Below, one piece after another: positions 52,562 through 63,051 of a DNA stretch of 64,000 nucleotides. Numbering within the stretch: the first letter of the stretch is position 1; every line of letters begins with the position of its first letter. Under the pieces are notes generated by a model. The model was not told where the DNA came from. It was given only the letters and a program-made list of their open reading frames with translations, and did not search any database. The position numbers were made by a program, and so were the translations under genes. This DNA comes from Pseudomonas putida (lineage in GTDB: Bacteria; Pseudomonadota; Gammaproteobacteria; Pseudomonadales; Pseudomonadaceae): positions 4,640,501 to 4,704,500 of the forward strand of contig NZ_CP016634.1 of the NCBI RefSeq assembly GCF_002741075.1, in the 5' to 3' direction.

Positions 52562-53176
52562 ATGAAGACCCGCGACCGTATCCTCGAATGCGCCCTGAAG
52601 CTGTTCAACTGCCAGGGCGAACCCAACGTCTCGACCCTGGAGATCGCCAACGAACTGGGCATCAGCCCAGGCAACCTCTATTACCACTTCCATGGCAAGG
52701 AACCGCTGGTGCTGGGGTTGTTCGAGCGCTTCGAGGAAGCGCTCATGCCGCTGCTCGACCCGCCTTTGGGGGTGCGCCTGGACGCTGAGGACTACTGGCT
52801 GTTCCTGCACCTGATCGTCGAGCACATGGCCCAGTACCGGTTTCTGTTCCAGGACTTGTCGAACCTGACCGGACGCCTACCGAAACTGGCCCGCGGCATG
52901 CGCAGCCTGATCAACGCCCTCAAGCGCACCCTCGCGGCCCTGCTGGCAAGCCTCAAGAGTCAAGGTCTTGTGATCAGCGAGACGCAGGCGCTGGGACAAC
53001 TGGTGGAACAGATCACCCTGACCTTGATGTTCTCGCTCGATTACCAGCGGGTACTCGGCCGTGAGGGAGACGTGGGCATCGTGGTGTACCAAGTGATGAT
53101 GCTGGTGGCGCCGCATTTGGTGGGGCCTGCACGCGAGGCTGCGGAACAACTGGCGGGGAAGTACCTGGAGGGGTAA
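52562..53176 (+). CDS. phaD: TetR-family regulator PhaD
   Basis: A 204-residue TetR-type protein: N-terminal helix-turn-helix in STLEIANELGISPGNLYYHFHGK (~residues 24-46) and a ligand-binding C-terminal domain. In P. putida PhaD activates the phaC1 and phaI promoters in response to a fatty-acid-derived ligand. The start is just after the phaC2 stop; a longer frame upstream lies within phaC2. Confidence 0.95.
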   Translation: MKTRDRILECALKLFNCQGEPNVSTLEIANELGISPGNLYYHFHGKEPLVLGLFERFEEALMPLLDPPLGVRLDAEDYWLFLHLIVEHMAQYRFLFQDLSNLTGRLPKLARGMRSLINALKRTLAALLASLKSQGLVISETQALGQLVEQITLTLMFSLDYQRVLGREGDVGIVVYQVMMLVAPHLVGPAREAAEQLAGKYLEG

Positions 53177-53207
53177 GACGCAGGCGATGCGTTGGTCGGG
53201 CTGACGC

Positions 53208-53366
53208 ATTCGCGGGTAAACCCGCTTCCACAAGGTCCAACGTTGCCCCGGGGACAGCGGGTGTACCGGCGAAAAGAGCAACGCGGCGCGGGCTGACGCC
53301 GTCGCAGGTCAAGCCCACTCCCACAGGGCTGGACGCTGAACCTGTGGGAGCGGGTTTACCCGCGAA
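53208..53366. repeat. Cluster of four REP elements
   Basis: Copies at about 53208-53235, 53248-53274 (diverged), 53303-53328 (diverged) and 53340-53366, in alternating orientation, fill the convergent gap between phaD and phaF. No other terminator is seen there. Confidence 0.85.
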
Positions 53367-53381
53367 TGGGGCGACGCGGTA

Positions 53382-54173
53382 TCAGGCCTGGGTAGCGGCG
53401 TTCACCGGTGCCGATGGCGTGCTGCTGGCCGGCGCAGCGGCGGGTGCCGGAGCGGCGGTCGCAGCGGGAGCCGCACTGGCGGCAGGAGCTGCTGGCTTGG
53501 CGGCCGCGGGTTTGGCCGGTGCTTTCCTCACCGCAGGCTTCTTCGCCGCAGCGGGTTTGGCCGCAGGTTTGGCGGCGGTCGCCTTGGCAGCCGGTTTTGC
53601 CGCAGCGGTCTTCGTCGCGGGCTTGGCAGCGGCCTTGGCTACAGGCTTCGCAGCCGCCGGCTTGGCGGCCGGTTTCGCAGCAGCAGTCTTCGCCGCAGGC
53701 TTGGCGGCAGCCTTGGCCAGGGGCTTGGCGGCGGTCTTGCTGGCGGCAGCCTTCGACACAGGCGTCACCGATGCACCGGTGAGTTTCTCGATCTGCTTGG
53801 TGAGGCTATCGACCTGCTGGTGCAATGCCTTGATCTCGTTGCGGCTCGGTACACCCAGGCGCGAGATGGCGCTGTTCAGGCGCTTGTCGAACGCTTCCTC
53901 CAGTTCGCTCCACTTACCCAGCGCGCGCTCTTTCACGTCGGAGACGCGCGAAGAGGTGGACGACTTGGCGCTCTCTTTCACGTCGTCGACATTCTTCTTG
54001 GCTTGTTTTTCGGCCTTTTCACCATCCTTGACCAGCGACTCGAACAGCTTCGGGCCGTCCTGGTCGATCTTGGAATAGATACCCAGGCCAGCCAGCCAGA
54101 TCTTGCGGGAATACTTCTCGATCCCGCCGACCCAGGAGCTGCCTTCTTTCTCGGTGTTCTTCTTGCCAGCCAT
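53382..54173 (-). CDS. phaF: PHA granule phasin PhaF
   Basis: A 263-residue granule protein. Residues 1-~135 are the phasin domain (YSRKIWLAGLGIYSKIDQDG, then amphipathic helices and a leucine-zipper-like SLTKQIEKLTG). Residues ~140-263 are a histone-H1-like tail of AKPAAK-type repeats that binds DNA and helps spread granules at cell division in P. putida. The ATG of MAGKKNTEKEG was chosen for its family match. phaI precedes it by 10 bp. Confidence 0.96.
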   Translation of the reverse strand: MAGKKNTEKEGSSWVGGIEKYSRKIWLAGLGIYSKIDQDGPKLFESLVKDGEKAEKQAKKNVDDVKESAKSSTSSRVSDVKERALGKWSELEEAFDKRLNSAISRLGVPSRNEIKALHQQVDSLTKQIEKLTGASVTPVSKAAASKTAAKPLAKAAAKPAAKTAAAKPAAKPAAAKPVAKAAAKPATKTAAAKPAAKATAAKPAAKPAAAKKPAVRKAPAKPAAAKPAAPAASAAPAATAAPAPAAAPASSTPSAPVNAATQA

Positions 54174-54183
54174 CCTGCTCTCC

Positions 54184-54606
54184 TTATGGTTTGCGCGCGA
54201 CACGCTCGAGCAACTCGGTCAGCTGTTCGAGTTTGATGGACAACGCTTCAACGTCATGTTTAGACGGAATGCCGAGGCGATTCAAGGCACGGGCGACCCG
54301 CGCATCGAAAGCTTTTTCGATCTTGTCGAGTTGAACCTCGACCTTGCCCCGTACACGGCTCACCTGCTCGGTCGCTTCGCCGAGCGGGTTGTTCGCAGCA
54401 TCGAGCTGTTGATCGACGCGTTTCTTGCCACGCTTCTCGACGCCTTCGCCGGCCTTGACCAGCTCCTTGAGGTACTCCGAGCCCTCCTGGCCGACGCGGG
54501 CATAGGCACCCAGGCCTGCCAGCCAGATCTTGCGCGCGTAGCCGCGCACCTCGCCCAGGGTGCTGCCCGGGGCGTCGTCTTTTTTCTTCAGATTCACTTT
54601 GGCCAT
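54184..54606 (-). CDS. phaI: PHA granule phasin PhaI
   Basis: A 140-residue phasin sharing with PhaF the YARKIWLAGLGAYARVGQEG segment and the ALNRLGIPSKHDVEAL and LEQLTELLERV helices, but without the basic tail. It coats granules and is co-transcribed with phaF from a PhaD-activated promoter in P. putida; that promoter should lie in 54607-54710. Confidence 0.95.
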   Translation of the reverse strand: MAKVNLKKKDDAPGSTLGEVRGYARKIWLAGLGAYARVGQEGSEYLKELVKAGEGVEKRGKKRVDQQLDAANNPLGEATEQVSRVRGKVEVQLDKIEKAFDARVARALNRLGIPSKHDVEALSIKLEQLTELLERVARKP

Positions 54607-54710
54607 GCTCTGCACCTCACTCACGTGTGGGAATGGAGGAACTGCCCATGGAATGCGGGCTTGAGCATAAGGTAGGGAGGAAAATTAGAATTCTCACCCT
54701 AAGAGCAGCT

Positions 54711-54746
54711 GCAAGCAAAAGAACCGTGCACGGCTCTTTTGCTTGC
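54711..54746. terminator. Strong hairpin terminator upstream of the phaI promoter region
   Basis: GCAAGCAAAAGA pairs with TCTTTTGCTTGC with an inner CCGTGCACGG stem; A and T tracts on both sides make it bidirectional. It ends the 54769-55044 gene. Confidence 0.9.
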
Positions 54747-54768
54747 AACTTGAAACATGCAGCGGGCG

Positions 54769-55044
54769 TCAGGCCAGGGCCTTGTCCAGGGCCCGTTCGA
54801 TCTCGCCCTTGATGGTGCCGCTCATCATCGACAGCATCATGCCCAGCTTGAGTTCCACGCGGATGGTGTCATCGCCGATGTGCACGCTGCCGTTGGCGCC
54901 GCTGCGCGACACATCGACGCGGTCGCCCTGCCAGTTGGCCTTGAGGTCGTATTCGCGGGTCAGCCGCTCTACCAGTGCCTCGGCCTTGGCGCGGGCGGCC
55001 TCACGGCCGAGGGAGTGTTTGCGTTCAACGCTGATCTGGGTCAT
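54769..55044 (-). CDS. Polyhydroxyalkanoic acid system family protein
   Basis: A 91-residue protein: MTQISVERKHSLGREAARAKAEALVERL, then a strand-rich part ending GTIKGEIERALDKALA. It matches the small PHA-granule-region family found beside pha genes in Pseudomonas. Role unknown; possibly granule-associated or chaperone-like. The start at 55044 is preferred over an earlier ATG at 55119 that lies in the ubiE promoter region. Confidence 0.85.
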   Translation of the reverse strand: MTQISVERKHSLGREAARAKAEALVERLTREYDLKANWQGDRVDVSRSGANGSVHIGDDTIRVELKLGMMLSMMSGTIKGEIERALDKALA

Positions 55045-55112
55045 GCGGGTAATCCTGGATATCAACACAATGAACCCATTATGCCCGCGCCCATCCAACG
55101 GAGCACCCCGCC

Positions 55113-55141
55113 AAGACAAATCCGCCCGTTGCCCCTAGAAT
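55113..55141 (+). promoter_or_regulatory. Possible sigma-70 promoter of ubiE
   Basis: AAGACA and TAGAAT separated by 17 bases, 28 bp before the ubiE start. The -35 is weak. Confidence 0.4.
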
Positions 55142-55168
55142 GGCCGTAATTTTTTCCGGTGAAGCGAT

Positions 55169-55939
55169 ATGAACGACCAGCGCAAAGGCGACCACGCCGA
55201 ACCCACCACCCATTTCGGCTACCAAAACGTCCCTGAGAGCCAGAAGGCCAAGAAAGTCGCCGAGGTTTTCCACTCGGTGGCCGCCAAGTACGACCTGATG
55301 AACGATGTGCTCTCCGGCGGCATGCACCGCCTGTGGAAGCGCTTCACCATCGAGCTGTCGGGCGTTCGCAGTGGCAACCGGGTGCTGGACATCGCAGGTG
55401 GCACGGGCGATCTGGCCGCCAAGTTTTCGCGCCTTGTAGGCCCCACCGGCCAGGTGGTGCTCGCCGACATCAACGAGTCGATGCTCAAGGTCGGCCGTGA
55501 CCGTCTGCTCGACCGCGGCGTGGCCGGCAACATCGAGTTCGTCCAGGCCGACGCCGAGAAGCTGCCGTTCCCGGACAACCACTTCGACTGCGTGACCATC
55601 GCCTTTGGCCTGCGCAACGTCACCCACAAGGACGAAGCCATCCGCTCGATGCTGCGCGTGCTCAAGCCGGGCGGCCGCCTGCTGGTGCTGGAGTTCTCCA
55701 AGCCGACCAACAAGCTGATGTCCAAGGCCTACGACGCCTACTCATTCGCCTTCATGCCACTGGCCGGCAAGCTGATCACCAACGATTCGGAAAGCTACCG
55801 CTACCTGGCCGAATCGATCCGCATGCACCCCGACCAGGAAACCCTCAAGGCCATGATGGTCGAGGCCGGCTTCGACCGCGTCACCTATCACAACATGACC
55901 AGCGGCATCGTCGCCGTGCATCGGGGAATCAAACCCTGA
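55169..55939 (+). CDS. ubiE: Ubiquinone/menaquinone C-methyltransferase UbiE
   Basis: SAM-dependent methyltransferase of ubiquinone synthesis, 256 residues. Family landmarks are [24 protein letters not shown], motif [16 protein letters not shown] and [12 protein letters not shown]. Its stop overlaps the ubiJ start by one base, opening the ubiE-ubiJ-ubiB operon. Confidence 0.97.
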   Translation: MNDQRKGDHAEPTTHFGYQNVPESQKAKKVAEVFHSVAAKYDLMNDVLSGGMHRLWKRFTIELSGVRSGNRVLDIAGGTGDLAAKFSRLVGPTGQVVLADINESMLKVGRDRLLDRGVAGNIEFVQADAEKLPFPDNHFDCVTIAFGLRNVTHKDEAIRSMLRVLKPGGRLLVLEFSKPTNKLMSKAYDAYSFAFMPLAGKLITNDSESYRYLAESIRMHPDQETLKAMMVEAGFDRVTYHNMTSGIVAVHRGIKP

Positions 55940-56562
55940 TGCTCCTGGCCGGCCTGCTCGCTAGCGTCGAGCACGGGCTCAACCGGGTCCTGCGCATGGA
56001 CAGCACGGCCTTGCCACGCCTGGCCGCGCTCGAAGGCAAGGTGATCGAGATCGATTGCCGCCAGCCGGCCTTGCAGTTGTACATCCTGCCCGATGAAGAA
56101 GGCCTGATGCTCGCCGCCCACTGGGAAGGCGAGGTCGATTGCAGCCTGCGCGCCCCGGCCGGCAGCCTGGCCCAACTGGCCTTTGCCAAGGACAAGAACG
56201 CCGTGCTGCACAGCCCGCAGGTCGAGTTGCATGGCGACAGCGCCGTGCTGCTGGACCTGGTCGGCGTGCTCCAGGACCTGGAGCTGGACTGGGAGTACGA
56301 GCTCTCGCGCTGGCTGGGGCCAGTCGCCACCGCACTGGTTGCCGGGCACCTGCGCCTGCGCGCCCGCTGGACCCGCCAGGGCCTCTCACGCTTCAGCCAG
56401 AACCTCTCCGAGTACCTGGCCGAGGAGTCCCGTACCCTGGTCGGCCGGCGCGAAGCCGAAGCGGCCTTCAGTGAGCTCGATACCCTGAAAGTCGATATTG
56501 AACGCCTCGAGGCGCGCCTGCGCCGCCTCACCCGATCCCTTGATACCAGCGATAACGCATGA
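55939..56562 (+). CDS. ubiJ: Ubiquinone biosynthesis accessory factor UbiJ
   Basis: A 207-residue protein with an SCP2 sterol-carrier fold ([22 protein letters not shown]) and a C-terminal coiled coil. UbiJ binds quinone intermediates within the aerobic Ubi complex. It overlaps ubiE by one base and ubiB by four, implying coupled translation. Confidence 0.92.
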   Translation: MLLAGLLASVEHGLNRVLRMDSTALPRLAALEGKVIEIDCRQPALQLYILPDEEGLMLAAHWEGEVDCSLRAPAGSLAQLAFAKDKNAVLHSPQVELHGDSAVLLDLVGVLQDLELDWEYELSRWLGPVATALVAGHLRLRARWTRQGLSRFSQNLSEYLAEESRTLVGRREAEAAFSELDTLKVDIERLEARLRRLTRSLDTSDNA

Positions 56563-58169
56563 AGCTGCTCGCCGTCCGCCGTCTGTTGCGCATCCAGCGC
56601 GTCGTGATCCGCTACCGCCTCGATGACCTGCTGTTCGACCTCCCCCTGCCCTGGTGGCTGATGAGCCTGCGGGCCCTGCTGCCCTGGCGCTGGTTCCCGC
56701 GCAAGCCATCCGAGCTCAGCCGTGGCGCGCGCCTGCGCATGGCCTTGCAGGACTTGGGGCCGATCTTCATCAAGTTCGGCCAACTGCTTTCCACCCGCCG
56801 CGACCTGCTGCCCACCGACATCGCCGATGAGCTGATGCTGCTGCAGGACCGCGTGCCGCCGTTCGACCCCAAGCACGCGGTGGCCCTGATTGAAGAGCAG
56901 CTCGGCGCCAAGGTCAGCGAAGTGTTCAGCCGCTTCGATGTCGAACCCCTGGCCTCGGCGTCGGTGGCCCAGGTGCATGCCGCACGCCTCAAGAGTGGCG
57001 AAGAGGTCGTGGTGAAGGTCGTGCGTCCAGGCCTCAAGCCAGTGATCGCCCAGGACCTGGCCTGGTTGTTCCTGATCGCCAAGGGCGCCGAGCGGGTTTC
57101 CGCCGACGCCCGCCGACTGCACCCGGTGGAAGTCGTCAGCGACTACGAAAAGACCATCTTCGACGAGCTCGACCTGCTGCGCGAGGCCGCCAACGCCAGC
57201 CAGTTGCGTCGCAACTTCGAAGGTTCGGAACTGATGTACGTGCCCCAGGTGTACTGGGACTGGTGCCGCCCCAAGGTGCTGGTGATGGAGCGCATCTATG
57301 GCGTGCCGGTCACCGACCTTGCCACCCTGGCCGACCAGCGCACCGACATGAAGCTGCTCGCCGAGCGGGGCGTGGAGATCTTCTTCACCCAGGTGTTCCG
57401 CGACAGCTTCTTCCACGCCGACATGCACCCGGGCAACATCTTCGTCAGCACGGTCAAGCCCTGGAGCCCGCAGTACATTGCCATCGACTGCGGCATCGTC
57501 GGCAGCCTCACCTCCGAGGACCAGGATTACCTGGCACGCAACCTGATCGCCTTCTTCAAGCGCGACTACCGGCGCGTCGCCCAACTGCACATCGATTCAG
57601 GCTGGGTGCCGGCGCAGACCAAGGTCAATGAGTTCGAGGCGGCGATCCGTACCGTGTGCGAACCGATCTTCGAGAAGCCGCTCAAGGACATCTCCTTCGG
57701 CCAGGTGCTGATGCGCCTGTTCCAGACCGCCCGGCGCTTCAACATGGAAGTCCAGCCGCAGTTGGTCCTGCTGCAGAAGACCTTGCTCAACATCGAAGGC
57801 CTGGGCCGACAGCTCTACCCCGACCTGGACCTGTGGAGCACCGCCAAACCCTATCTGGAGCGCTGGATGCGTGATCGCATGAGCCCCAAGGCGGTGTTCG
57901 GCAACCTGCAAAGCCAGGTGGAACAACTGCCGCACCTGGCCGACATGACCCGCGACCTGCTCGAACGCCTGTCGCAACCGCACCTGAACGATCCACAGCT
58001 GCCGGAGCGCCGTCGCCAGGGCGACCGCTGGGCCTTGCGTCTGCTCGGTGCCGGCCTGCTCGGCGGTGGCGCCACCCTGGCGGCCGGGGCTGTCAGCCTC
58101 AGCGCGCCGGCAGCCTGGCCGGCCTGGCTGATGCTGGCGGCCGGGCTCTACCTGATCGTGCGCCAATAG
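56559..58169 (+). CDS. ubiB: UbiB atypical kinase of ubiquinone synthesis
   Basis: A 536-residue ADCK/ABC1-family protein with the KxGQ motif in [12 protein letters not shown], the Ala-rich nucleotide loop ([16 protein letters not shown]), the catalytic HADMHPGN and metal-binding DCGIVG, and two C-terminal membrane helices. It has ATPase activity that supports ubiquinone synthesis at the membrane. Confidence 0.97.
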   Translation: MKLLAVRRLLRIQRVVIRYRLDDLLFDLPLPWWLMSLRALLPWRWFPRKPSELSRGARLRMALQDLGPIFIKFGQLLSTRRDLLPTDIADELMLLQDRVPPFDPKHAVALIEEQLGAKVSEVFSRFDVEPLASASVAQVHAARLKSGEEVVVKVVRPGLKPVIAQDLAWLFLIAKGAERVSADARRLHPVEVVSDYEKTIFDELDLLREAANASQLRRNFEGSELMYVPQVYWDWCRPKVLVMERIYGVPVTDLATLADQRTDMKLLAERGVEIFFTQVFRDSFFHADMHPGNIFVSTVKPWSPQYIAIDCGIVGSLTSEDQDYLARNLIAFFKRDYRRVAQLHIDSGWVPAQTKVNEFEAAIRTVCEPIFEKPLKDISFGQVLMRLFQTARRFNMEVQPQLVLLQKTLLNIEGLGRQLYPDLDLWSTAKPYLERWMRDRMSPKAVFGNLQSQVEQLPHLADMTRDLLERLSQPHLNDPQLPERRRQGDRWALRLLGAGLLGGGATLAAGAVSLSAPAAWPAWLMLAAGLYLIVRQ

Positions 58170-58242
58170 CCAGCCGCGCGGCTGGCTGGCACACTAGCGC
58201 AAGGGGCCCGACACAGGCGCGGGTCCAGATTTGGAGTCGACG

Positions 58243-58635
58243 ATGAAAGACTGGCTGGACGAGATCAAGTGGAACAGCGATGGCCTGGTGCCGGCGATCG
58301 CCCAAGACCACAAGACCGGACGCGTATTGATGATGGCCTGGATGAACCGCGAATCCCTGGCCCTGACCGCCGCCGAGCAACGCGCCATCTACTGGTCGCG
58401 CTCACGTGGCAAGCTGTGGCGCAAGGGCGAGGAGTCCGGCCATGTGCAGAAGCTGCATGAGATGCGCCTGGACTGCGATGCCGACGTGATCATCCTGATG
58501 GTCGAGCAACTGGGTCATATCGCCTGCCACACCGGCCGCGAGAGCTGCTTCTATCGCGTCTTCGAAGACGGCCAGTGGAAAACCGTCGACCCGGTCCTCA
58601 AGGACCCGGATGCCATCTACAGCGCAGGACACTGA
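58243..58635 (+). CDS. hisI: Phosphoribosyl-AMP cyclohydrolase
   Basis: Third step of histidine synthesis, zinc-dependent. The 130-residue protein has [30 protein letters not shown] and the ligand region [13 protein letters not shown]…[11 protein letters not shown]. Start at the ATG after GGAG; hisE follows one base after the stop. Confidence 0.97.
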   Translation: MKDWLDEIKWNSDGLVPAIAQDHKTGRVLMMAWMNRESLALTAAEQRAIYWSRSRGKLWRKGEESGHVQKLHEMRLDCDADVIILMVEQLGHIACHTGRESCFYRVFEDGQWKTVDPVLKDPDAIYSAGH

Positions 58636-58636
58636 C

Positions 58637-58972
58637 ATGAGCGACACCCTCAACCGCCTCGCCGAAGTACTCGAACAACGCAAGCAAGCGGCGCCTGACA
58701 GCTCCTACGTGGCCAGCCTGTATCACAAGGGGCTGAACAAGATTCTCGAGAAGCTTGGCGAAGAGTCCGTCGAAACCATCATCGCCGCCAAGGACGCCGC
58801 CATCAGCAAGGATTGCAGCGATGTCATCTACGAAACCGCCGACCTGTGGTTTCATAGCCTGGTGATGCTCAGCGCGCTGGGCCAGCACCCCCAGGCCGTG
58901 CTCGATGAACTGGAGCGCCGCTTCGGTCTTTCCGGGCATGACGAGAAGGCCGCACGCCAGCCTTCTGCCTGA
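58637..58972 (+). CDS. hisE: Phosphoribosyl-ATP pyrophosphatase
   Basis: Second step of histidine synthesis; 111-residue MazG-like all-helical protein with [30 protein letters not shown] and EDxxD-like [13 protein letters not shown]. Separate hisI and hisE genes are normal in Pseudomonas, unlike the fused enterobacterial gene. Confidence 0.97.
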   Translation: MSDTLNRLAEVLEQRKQAAPDSSYVASLYHKGLNKILEKLGEESVETIIAAKDAAISKDCSDVIYETADLWFHSLVMLSALGQHPQAVLDELERRFGLSGHDEKAARQPSA

Positions 58973-58996
58973 TGTATTCCCTGGGCGCAGCGCGTC

Positions 58997-59086
58997 CCTG
59001 TGGGAGCGGGTTTACCCGCGAAGAATGCAACGCGGTGTATGGCTCCGGCTTTGCCGGTGCTCGCGGGTGAACCCGCTCCCACAGGG
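58997..59086. repeat. REP element pair
   Basis: CTGTGGGAGCGGGTTTACCC facing TCGCGGGTGAACCCGCTCCC between hisE and tatA. Confidence 0.92.
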
Positions 59087-59136
59087 ACCGCGCTGCCAGA
59101 AAAATTCGCTGTACCTGTAAATTTCAGGAGTACGAA

Positions 59137-59409
59137 ATGGGCATTTTTGACTGGAAACACTGGATCGTCCTGCTGGTTGTCGTGGTCCTGGTCTTCGGCA
59201 CCAAGAAGCTGAAGAACCTGGGCAGCGACCTGGGCGAATCGATCAAGGGCTTTCGCAAGGCCATGAACGAGGAGGAAAACAAACCGGCCGAGCAAACCCC
59301 ACCACCGGTCCAGCCCGCCGCTCCCGTGCAGAACACCGCCCAACAGCCCCAGGGCCAGACCATCGAAGGCCAGGCCCAGCCGGTCCAAGAGCCGCAGCGG
59401 AAAGACTGA
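59137..59409 (+). CDS. tatA: Twin-arginine translocase subunit TatA
   Basis: A 90-residue pore subunit: short N-terminus (MGIFDWKHW), one membrane helix ([12 protein letters not shown]), the [22 protein letters not shown] amphipathic helix and a Pro/Gln-rich tail. CAGGAGT precedes the ATG. Confidence 0.96.
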   Translation: MGIFDWKHWIVLLVVVVLVFGTKKLKNLGSDLGESIKGFRKAMNEEENKPAEQTPPPVQPAAPVQNTAQQPQGQTIEGQAQPVQEPQRKD

Positions 59410-59412
59410 CCC

Positions 59413-59784
59413 ATGTTCGGCATCAGCTTCAGCGAGCTGCTGCTCGTCGGCCTGGTCGCCCTGCTGGTGCTCGGTCCCGAGCGCCTGCCCGGCGCCGCGC
59501 GTACCGCAGGCCTGTGGATCGGTCGGCTCAAGCGCAGCTTCAACGCCATCAAGACCGAAGTCGAGCGCGAGATCGGTGCCGATGAAATCCGCCGCCAGTT
59601 GCACAACGAGCAGATCCTGCAGATGGAGGAACAGGCCAAGCGCATCCTCGATCCGACCAGGCCTGCCACGCCGTCCATCGGCAGCAGCGAAACACCGGCG
59701 GCGCCCCCTGCAGCCCCTGGCAGCAGCGCCCCGGTTTCCCCAGCCGCCCCCACTGAGCCGCCGCAGCCGCCACGAGCCCCATGA
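59413..59784 (+). CDS. tatB: Twin-arginine translocase subunit TatB
   Basis: A 123-residue protein starting [31 protein letters not shown], the TatB-type helix and GPERLP hinge, with a charged amphipathic helix and a Pro/Ala-rich tail. It forms the substrate receptor with TatC. Overlaps tatC by 4 bases. Confidence 0.96.
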   Translation: MFGISFSELLLVGLVALLVLGPERLPGAARTAGLWIGRLKRSFNAIKTEVEREIGADEIRRQLHNEQILQMEEQAKRILDPTRPATPSIGSSETPAAPPAAPGSSAPVSPAAPTEPPQPPRAP

Positions 59785-60572
59785 GCGATAGACCGGAACA
59801 CGACCAGCCGATGCCGCTGGTCTCGCACCTGACCGAACTGCGCACCCGCCTGCTGCGCTGCGTAGCCGCCATCTTCCTGATCTTCGCCGGGCTGTTCTCC
59901 TTTGCCCAGCAGATCTACACCCTGGTCTCGGCCCCCCTGCGCTCGCACTTGCCGGCCAATGCGACGATGATCGCCACCGATGTGGCGTCGCCGTTCCTGA
60001 CGCCGTTCAAGCTGACGATGATCGTCTCGCTGTTCCTGGCCATCCCGTTCATCCTCCAGCAAATCTGGGGCTTCATTGCACCGGGGCTGTACCGCCACGA
60101 AAAGCGCATCGCCATTCCATTGCTGGTTTCGAGCATCATCCTGTTCTATGCCGGCATGGCGTTCGCCTATTTCCTGGTGTTTCCGCTGATTTTCGGTTTC
60201 TTCGCCAGCGCAACGCCCGAGGGCGTGTCGATGATGACGGATATCTCCAGTTACCTGGACTTCGTCATGACCCTGTTCTTCGCCTTCGGCGTCGCCTTCG
60301 AGATCCCGGTGGCGGTGGTGCTCTTGGTGTGGATCGGCGTGGTCGATGTGCAGTACCTGAAGAAGGTCCGCCCCTACGTCATCATCGGCTGCTTCGTGGT
60401 CGGCATGATCCTGACCCCGCCGGACATCTTCTCCCAGACCCTGCTCGCCGTGCCCATGTGGATGCTCTTCGAGGTCGGTGTGCTGTGCGGCAGCCTGATC
60501 CGCAAGCGCAGCCAGGCCGAAGAAGCGGCCTCGGATGACCATAACGACCAACCGCCAGCGACCCAACCGTGA
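59781..60572 (+). CDS. tatC: Twin-arginine translocase subunit TatC
   Basis: A 263-residue six-helix membrane protein: [15 protein letters not shown] near the N-terminus (signal-peptide-binding region), [24 protein letters not shown] near the end. Overlaps the following rsmE paralogue by 4 bases (GTGA). Confidence 0.97.
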   Translation: MSDRPEHDQPMPLVSHLTELRTRLLRCVAAIFLIFAGLFSFAQQIYTLVSAPLRSHLPANATMIATDVASPFLTPFKLTMIVSLFLAIPFILQQIWGFIAPGLYRHEKRIAIPLLVSSIILFYAGMAFAYFLVFPLIFGFFASATPEGVSMMTDISSYLDFVMTLFFAFGVAFEIPVAVVLLVWIGVVDVQYLKKVRPYVIIGCFVVGMILTPPDIFSQTLLAVPMWMLFEVGVLCGSLIRKRSQAEEAASDDHNDQPPATQP

Positions 60573-61276
60573 ACCTGCTGTTACTGGAAGAGGCAGATTT
60601 CATCGCGGCCGACCGCGTAGTGCTGGCCGACCGGCGCTTCACCCATATGCAGGAAATCCATGGCGTCGAAGTGGGCGATACCCTGCGCGTCGGTCAGGTC
60701 AATGGCCGGATGGGCAAGGCCACGGTGCTGCGCCTGGCAGGCCACGAGGCCGAGCTGCAAGTGGCCTTCGACCAGCCGCCACCGTCCAAGCTGCCGCTGA
60801 CCCTGGTGCTGGCCGTGCCACGCCCGAAAATGCTTCGTCGCCTGTTCCAGACCGTCGCCACCCTGGGGGTGCCCCGGCTGATCCTGGTCAACAGCTACAA
60901 GGTCGAGAAGAGCTTCTGGCAGACCCCCTTCCTGAACCCCGAGACGATCCGCGAGAACCTGATCCTGGGCCTTGAGCAGGCACGCGACACCGTGCTGCCC
61001 GAGGTCATCATCGAGAAGCGGTTCAAGCCCTTCGTCGAAGACCGTCTGCCCGCCATCGCCGCCGGCACCCTTGGCCTGGTCGCTCATCCAGGCCCCTACC
61101 CGGCCTGCCCACGCGCCGTGGAGTCGCCAGTGACCCTGGCCATCGGCCCGGAAGGCGGGTGGATCCCCTACGAAGTCGACCTGCTGGGCAAAGCAGGCCT
61201 GGCGCCGGTGCAACTGGGCGATCGTATCCTGCGCGTGGAGACCGCCGTGACGGCATTGCTGTCGCGAATTTTCTGA
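60569..61276 (+). CDS. RsmE-family 16S rRNA methyltransferase, second paralogue
   Basis: A 235-residue SPOUT protein with PUA-like N-terminus ([19 protein letters not shown]) and the knot motifs [21 protein letters not shown] and [17 protein letters not shown]. It differs from the rsmE at 28250 throughout and has an insert including [16 protein letters not shown]. Starts at a GTG overlapping the tatC stop. Which of the two methylates U1498 cannot be read; this one may have another RNA target. Confidence 0.9.
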   Translation: MNLLLLEEADFIAADRVVLADRRFTHMQEIHGVEVGDTLRVGQVNGRMGKATVLRLAGHEAELQVAFDQPPPSKLPLTLVLAVPRPKMLRRLFQTVATLGVPRLILVNSYKVEKSFWQTPFLNPETIRENLILGLEQARDTVLPEVIIEKRFKPFVEDRLPAIAAGTLGLVAHPGPYPACPRAVESPVTLAIGPEGGWIPYEVDLLGKAGLAPVQLGDRILRVETAVTALLSRIF

Positions 61277-61298
61277 CGAGCGGGTCAAGCACCGCCCA

Positions 61299-61325
61299 TC
61301 AAGTTTCCCCCGGGCAAGCCGATGG
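61299..61325 (+). promoter_or_regulatory. Sigma-28 (FliA) promoter of the chemoreceptor gene
   Basis: TCAAGTTT, 11 bases, then GCCGATGG: 13 of 16 positions match the consensus TAAAGTTT-N11-GCCGATAA, with exact spacing. It lies 48 bp before the start codon. Confidence 0.82.
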
Positions 61326-61372
61326 CCTTGGAAGCATGACAAAATGCTACCAAGCTACCGGGGGAGTGAAGC

Positions 61373-62977
61373 ATGTATCGATGGTTTGCCCAGTCTCTGG
61401 GGAACATGAGCGTCAATCGCAAGTTGGGCTTTGGCTTCGGCCTGGTGTTGCTGCTGACCCTGGCGATTACCGCCACAGGCTGGACCGGCATCGACAATGT
61501 CACCCACCGCGGCGACAAGCTGGGCAACATTTCACTGATCTACCAGAGCACCCAGGATCTGCGTATAGCCCGCCTGAACTATACGACCCGTCACGATCAG
61601 GCCTCGCTCACCGAACTGGACACAACCCTGAACAAGCTCGAGAAGCAAGTGCAATCGATGCTTGGGCAGATCGAACAGCCTGTCGACCACCAGCGTCTGC
61701 AACAGCAATTGGAGGCTGTGCGCCAATACCGCCAAGGCTTCGAGCAGCTCAAGCAAGCCGACCAGCGCCGCTCGACGCAACCTGACAGCGCACAAACCGC
61801 CAGCGAGCAGGCCCTACAGCACATGGCCGCGCAAGGCACTGTGCTGCTGGAATCCAGCGAAGCCATGACCGAGTCGCAAACCAAGGTCCGCGATGATGGC
61901 ACCCGCCAAGCCAAGCGCATGCTGGCCGGCGCCACCGCCTTGGCGCTGCTGCTTGGCCTGCTGGCAGCCTGGACCATCACTCGCCAGATCATCGTACCGC
62001 TGCGCCAGACCCTCGCCGCCGCCGAGCGTGTGGCCAGTGGCGACCTCAGCCAAGACGATCAACCGATCGAGCGCCATGACGAGCTGGGGCAGTTGCAAGC
62101 CAGCATGCAGCGCATGAACCAGGGGCTGCGCACGCTGATCAGCGGCATCGGCGACGGCGTTACCCAGATCGCCAGCGCGGCAGAGGAGCTGTCGGCGGTC
62201 ACCGAACAGACCAGCGCCGGGGTCAACAACCAGAAAGTCGAGACCGATCAGGTCGCCACGGCCATGAACCAGATGACCGCTACGGTGCACGAGGTCGCCC
62301 GCAGCGCCGAGCAGGCGTCTGAAGCGGCGCTGATGGCCGACCAGCAGGCCCGTGAAGGCGATCGCGTAGTCGGTGAGGCGATTGCCCAGATCGAGCGCCT
62401 GGCCAGCGAAGTGGTCAACTCCAGCGAGGCCATGAACCAGCTCAAGGCCGAGAGCGACAAGATCGGCAGCGTGCTGGACGTGATCAAGTCGGTGGCCCAG
62501 CAGACCAACCTGCTGGCCCTCAACGCCGCCATCGAGGCCGCCCGCGCAGGCGAAGCCGGTCGTGGTTTCGCCGTGGTCGCCGACGAGGTGCGTAGCCTCG
62601 CCCAGCGCACCCAGCAATCGACCGAGGAGATCGAGGAGCTGATCGCCAGCCTGCAAAGCGGCACCCAGCGGGTCGCCGGGGTGATGGATGGCAGCCGCGC
62701 CCTGACCGACAGCAGCGTCGAACTGACCCGTCGCGCCGGAGGCTCTCTGGAAACCATCACCCGCACCGTCTCGTCGATCCAGGCGATGAACCAGCAGATC
62801 GCCACGGCAGCGGAACAACAGAGCGCCACGGCTGAAGAGATCAACCGCAGCGTGATGAACGTGCGCGATATCTCCGACCAGACATCGGCGGCCAGCGAAG
62901 AGACGGCAAGCTCCAGCGTCGAATTGGCGCGGTTGGGGACGCACCTTCAGGGGCTGGTCGCACGCTTCCGGCTGTAA
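61373..62977 (+). CDS. Methyl-accepting chemotaxis protein
   Basis: A 534-residue chemoreceptor: membrane helices at ~19-37 and ~182-202, a periplasmic domain of ~145 residues predicted as a four-helix bundle, HAMP, and a signalling domain with [21 protein letters not shown] and [17 protein letters not shown]. No C-terminal CheR-binding pentapeptide is visible (ends ARFRL). Ligand unknown. A FliA-type promoter precedes it. Confidence 0.95.
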   Translation: MYRWFAQSLGNMSVNRKLGFGFGLVLLLTLAITATGWTGIDNVTHRGDKLGNISLIYQSTQDLRIARLNYTTRHDQASLTELDTTLNKLEKQVQSMLGQIEQPVDHQRLQQQLEAVRQYRQGFEQLKQADQRRSTQPDSAQTASEQALQHMAAQGTVLLESSEAMTESQTKVRDDGTRQAKRMLAGATALALLLGLLAAWTITRQIIVPLRQTLAAAERVASGDLSQDDQPIERHDELGQLQASMQRMNQGLRTLISGIGDGVTQIASAAEELSAVTEQTSAGVNNQKVETDQVATAMNQMTATVHEVARSAEQASEAALMADQQAREGDRVVGEAIAQIERLASEVVNSSEAMNQLKAESDKIGSVLDVIKSVAQQTNLLALNAAIEAARAGEAGRGFAVVADEVRSLAQRTQQSTEEIEELIASLQSGTQRVAGVMDGSRALTDSSVELTRRAGGSLETITRTVSSIQAMNQQIATAAEQQSATAEEINRSVMNVRDISDQTSAASEETASSSVELARLGTHLQGLVARFRL

Positions 62978-62999
62978 AGCAGCTGCACGCTGCGAGCTC

Positions 63000-63051
63000 A
63001 AGAAAAAGCCGAACGGAGATACGTTTCAATATCTCGGTTCGGCTTTTTCTT
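63000..63051. terminator. Bidirectional terminator between the chemoreceptor and ABC genes
   Basis: AAGAAAAAGCCGAAC faces GGTTCGGCTTTTTCTT around a central GAGATA…TATCTC stem. It is embedded in the dispersed GCTGCACGC/GCTTGCAGC repeat at 62979-63070. Confidence 0.93.

Noticed and set aside
53208..53366. Repeated CGCGGGTAAACCCGC units as a possible CRISPR array
   Set aside because: Copies alternate in orientation, vary in sequence and lack regular spacers; they are REP elements found throughout the window.
53382..53760. Tandem repeats as a mobile or satellite element
   Set aside because: They are the coding AKPAAK repeats of the PhaF basic tail.
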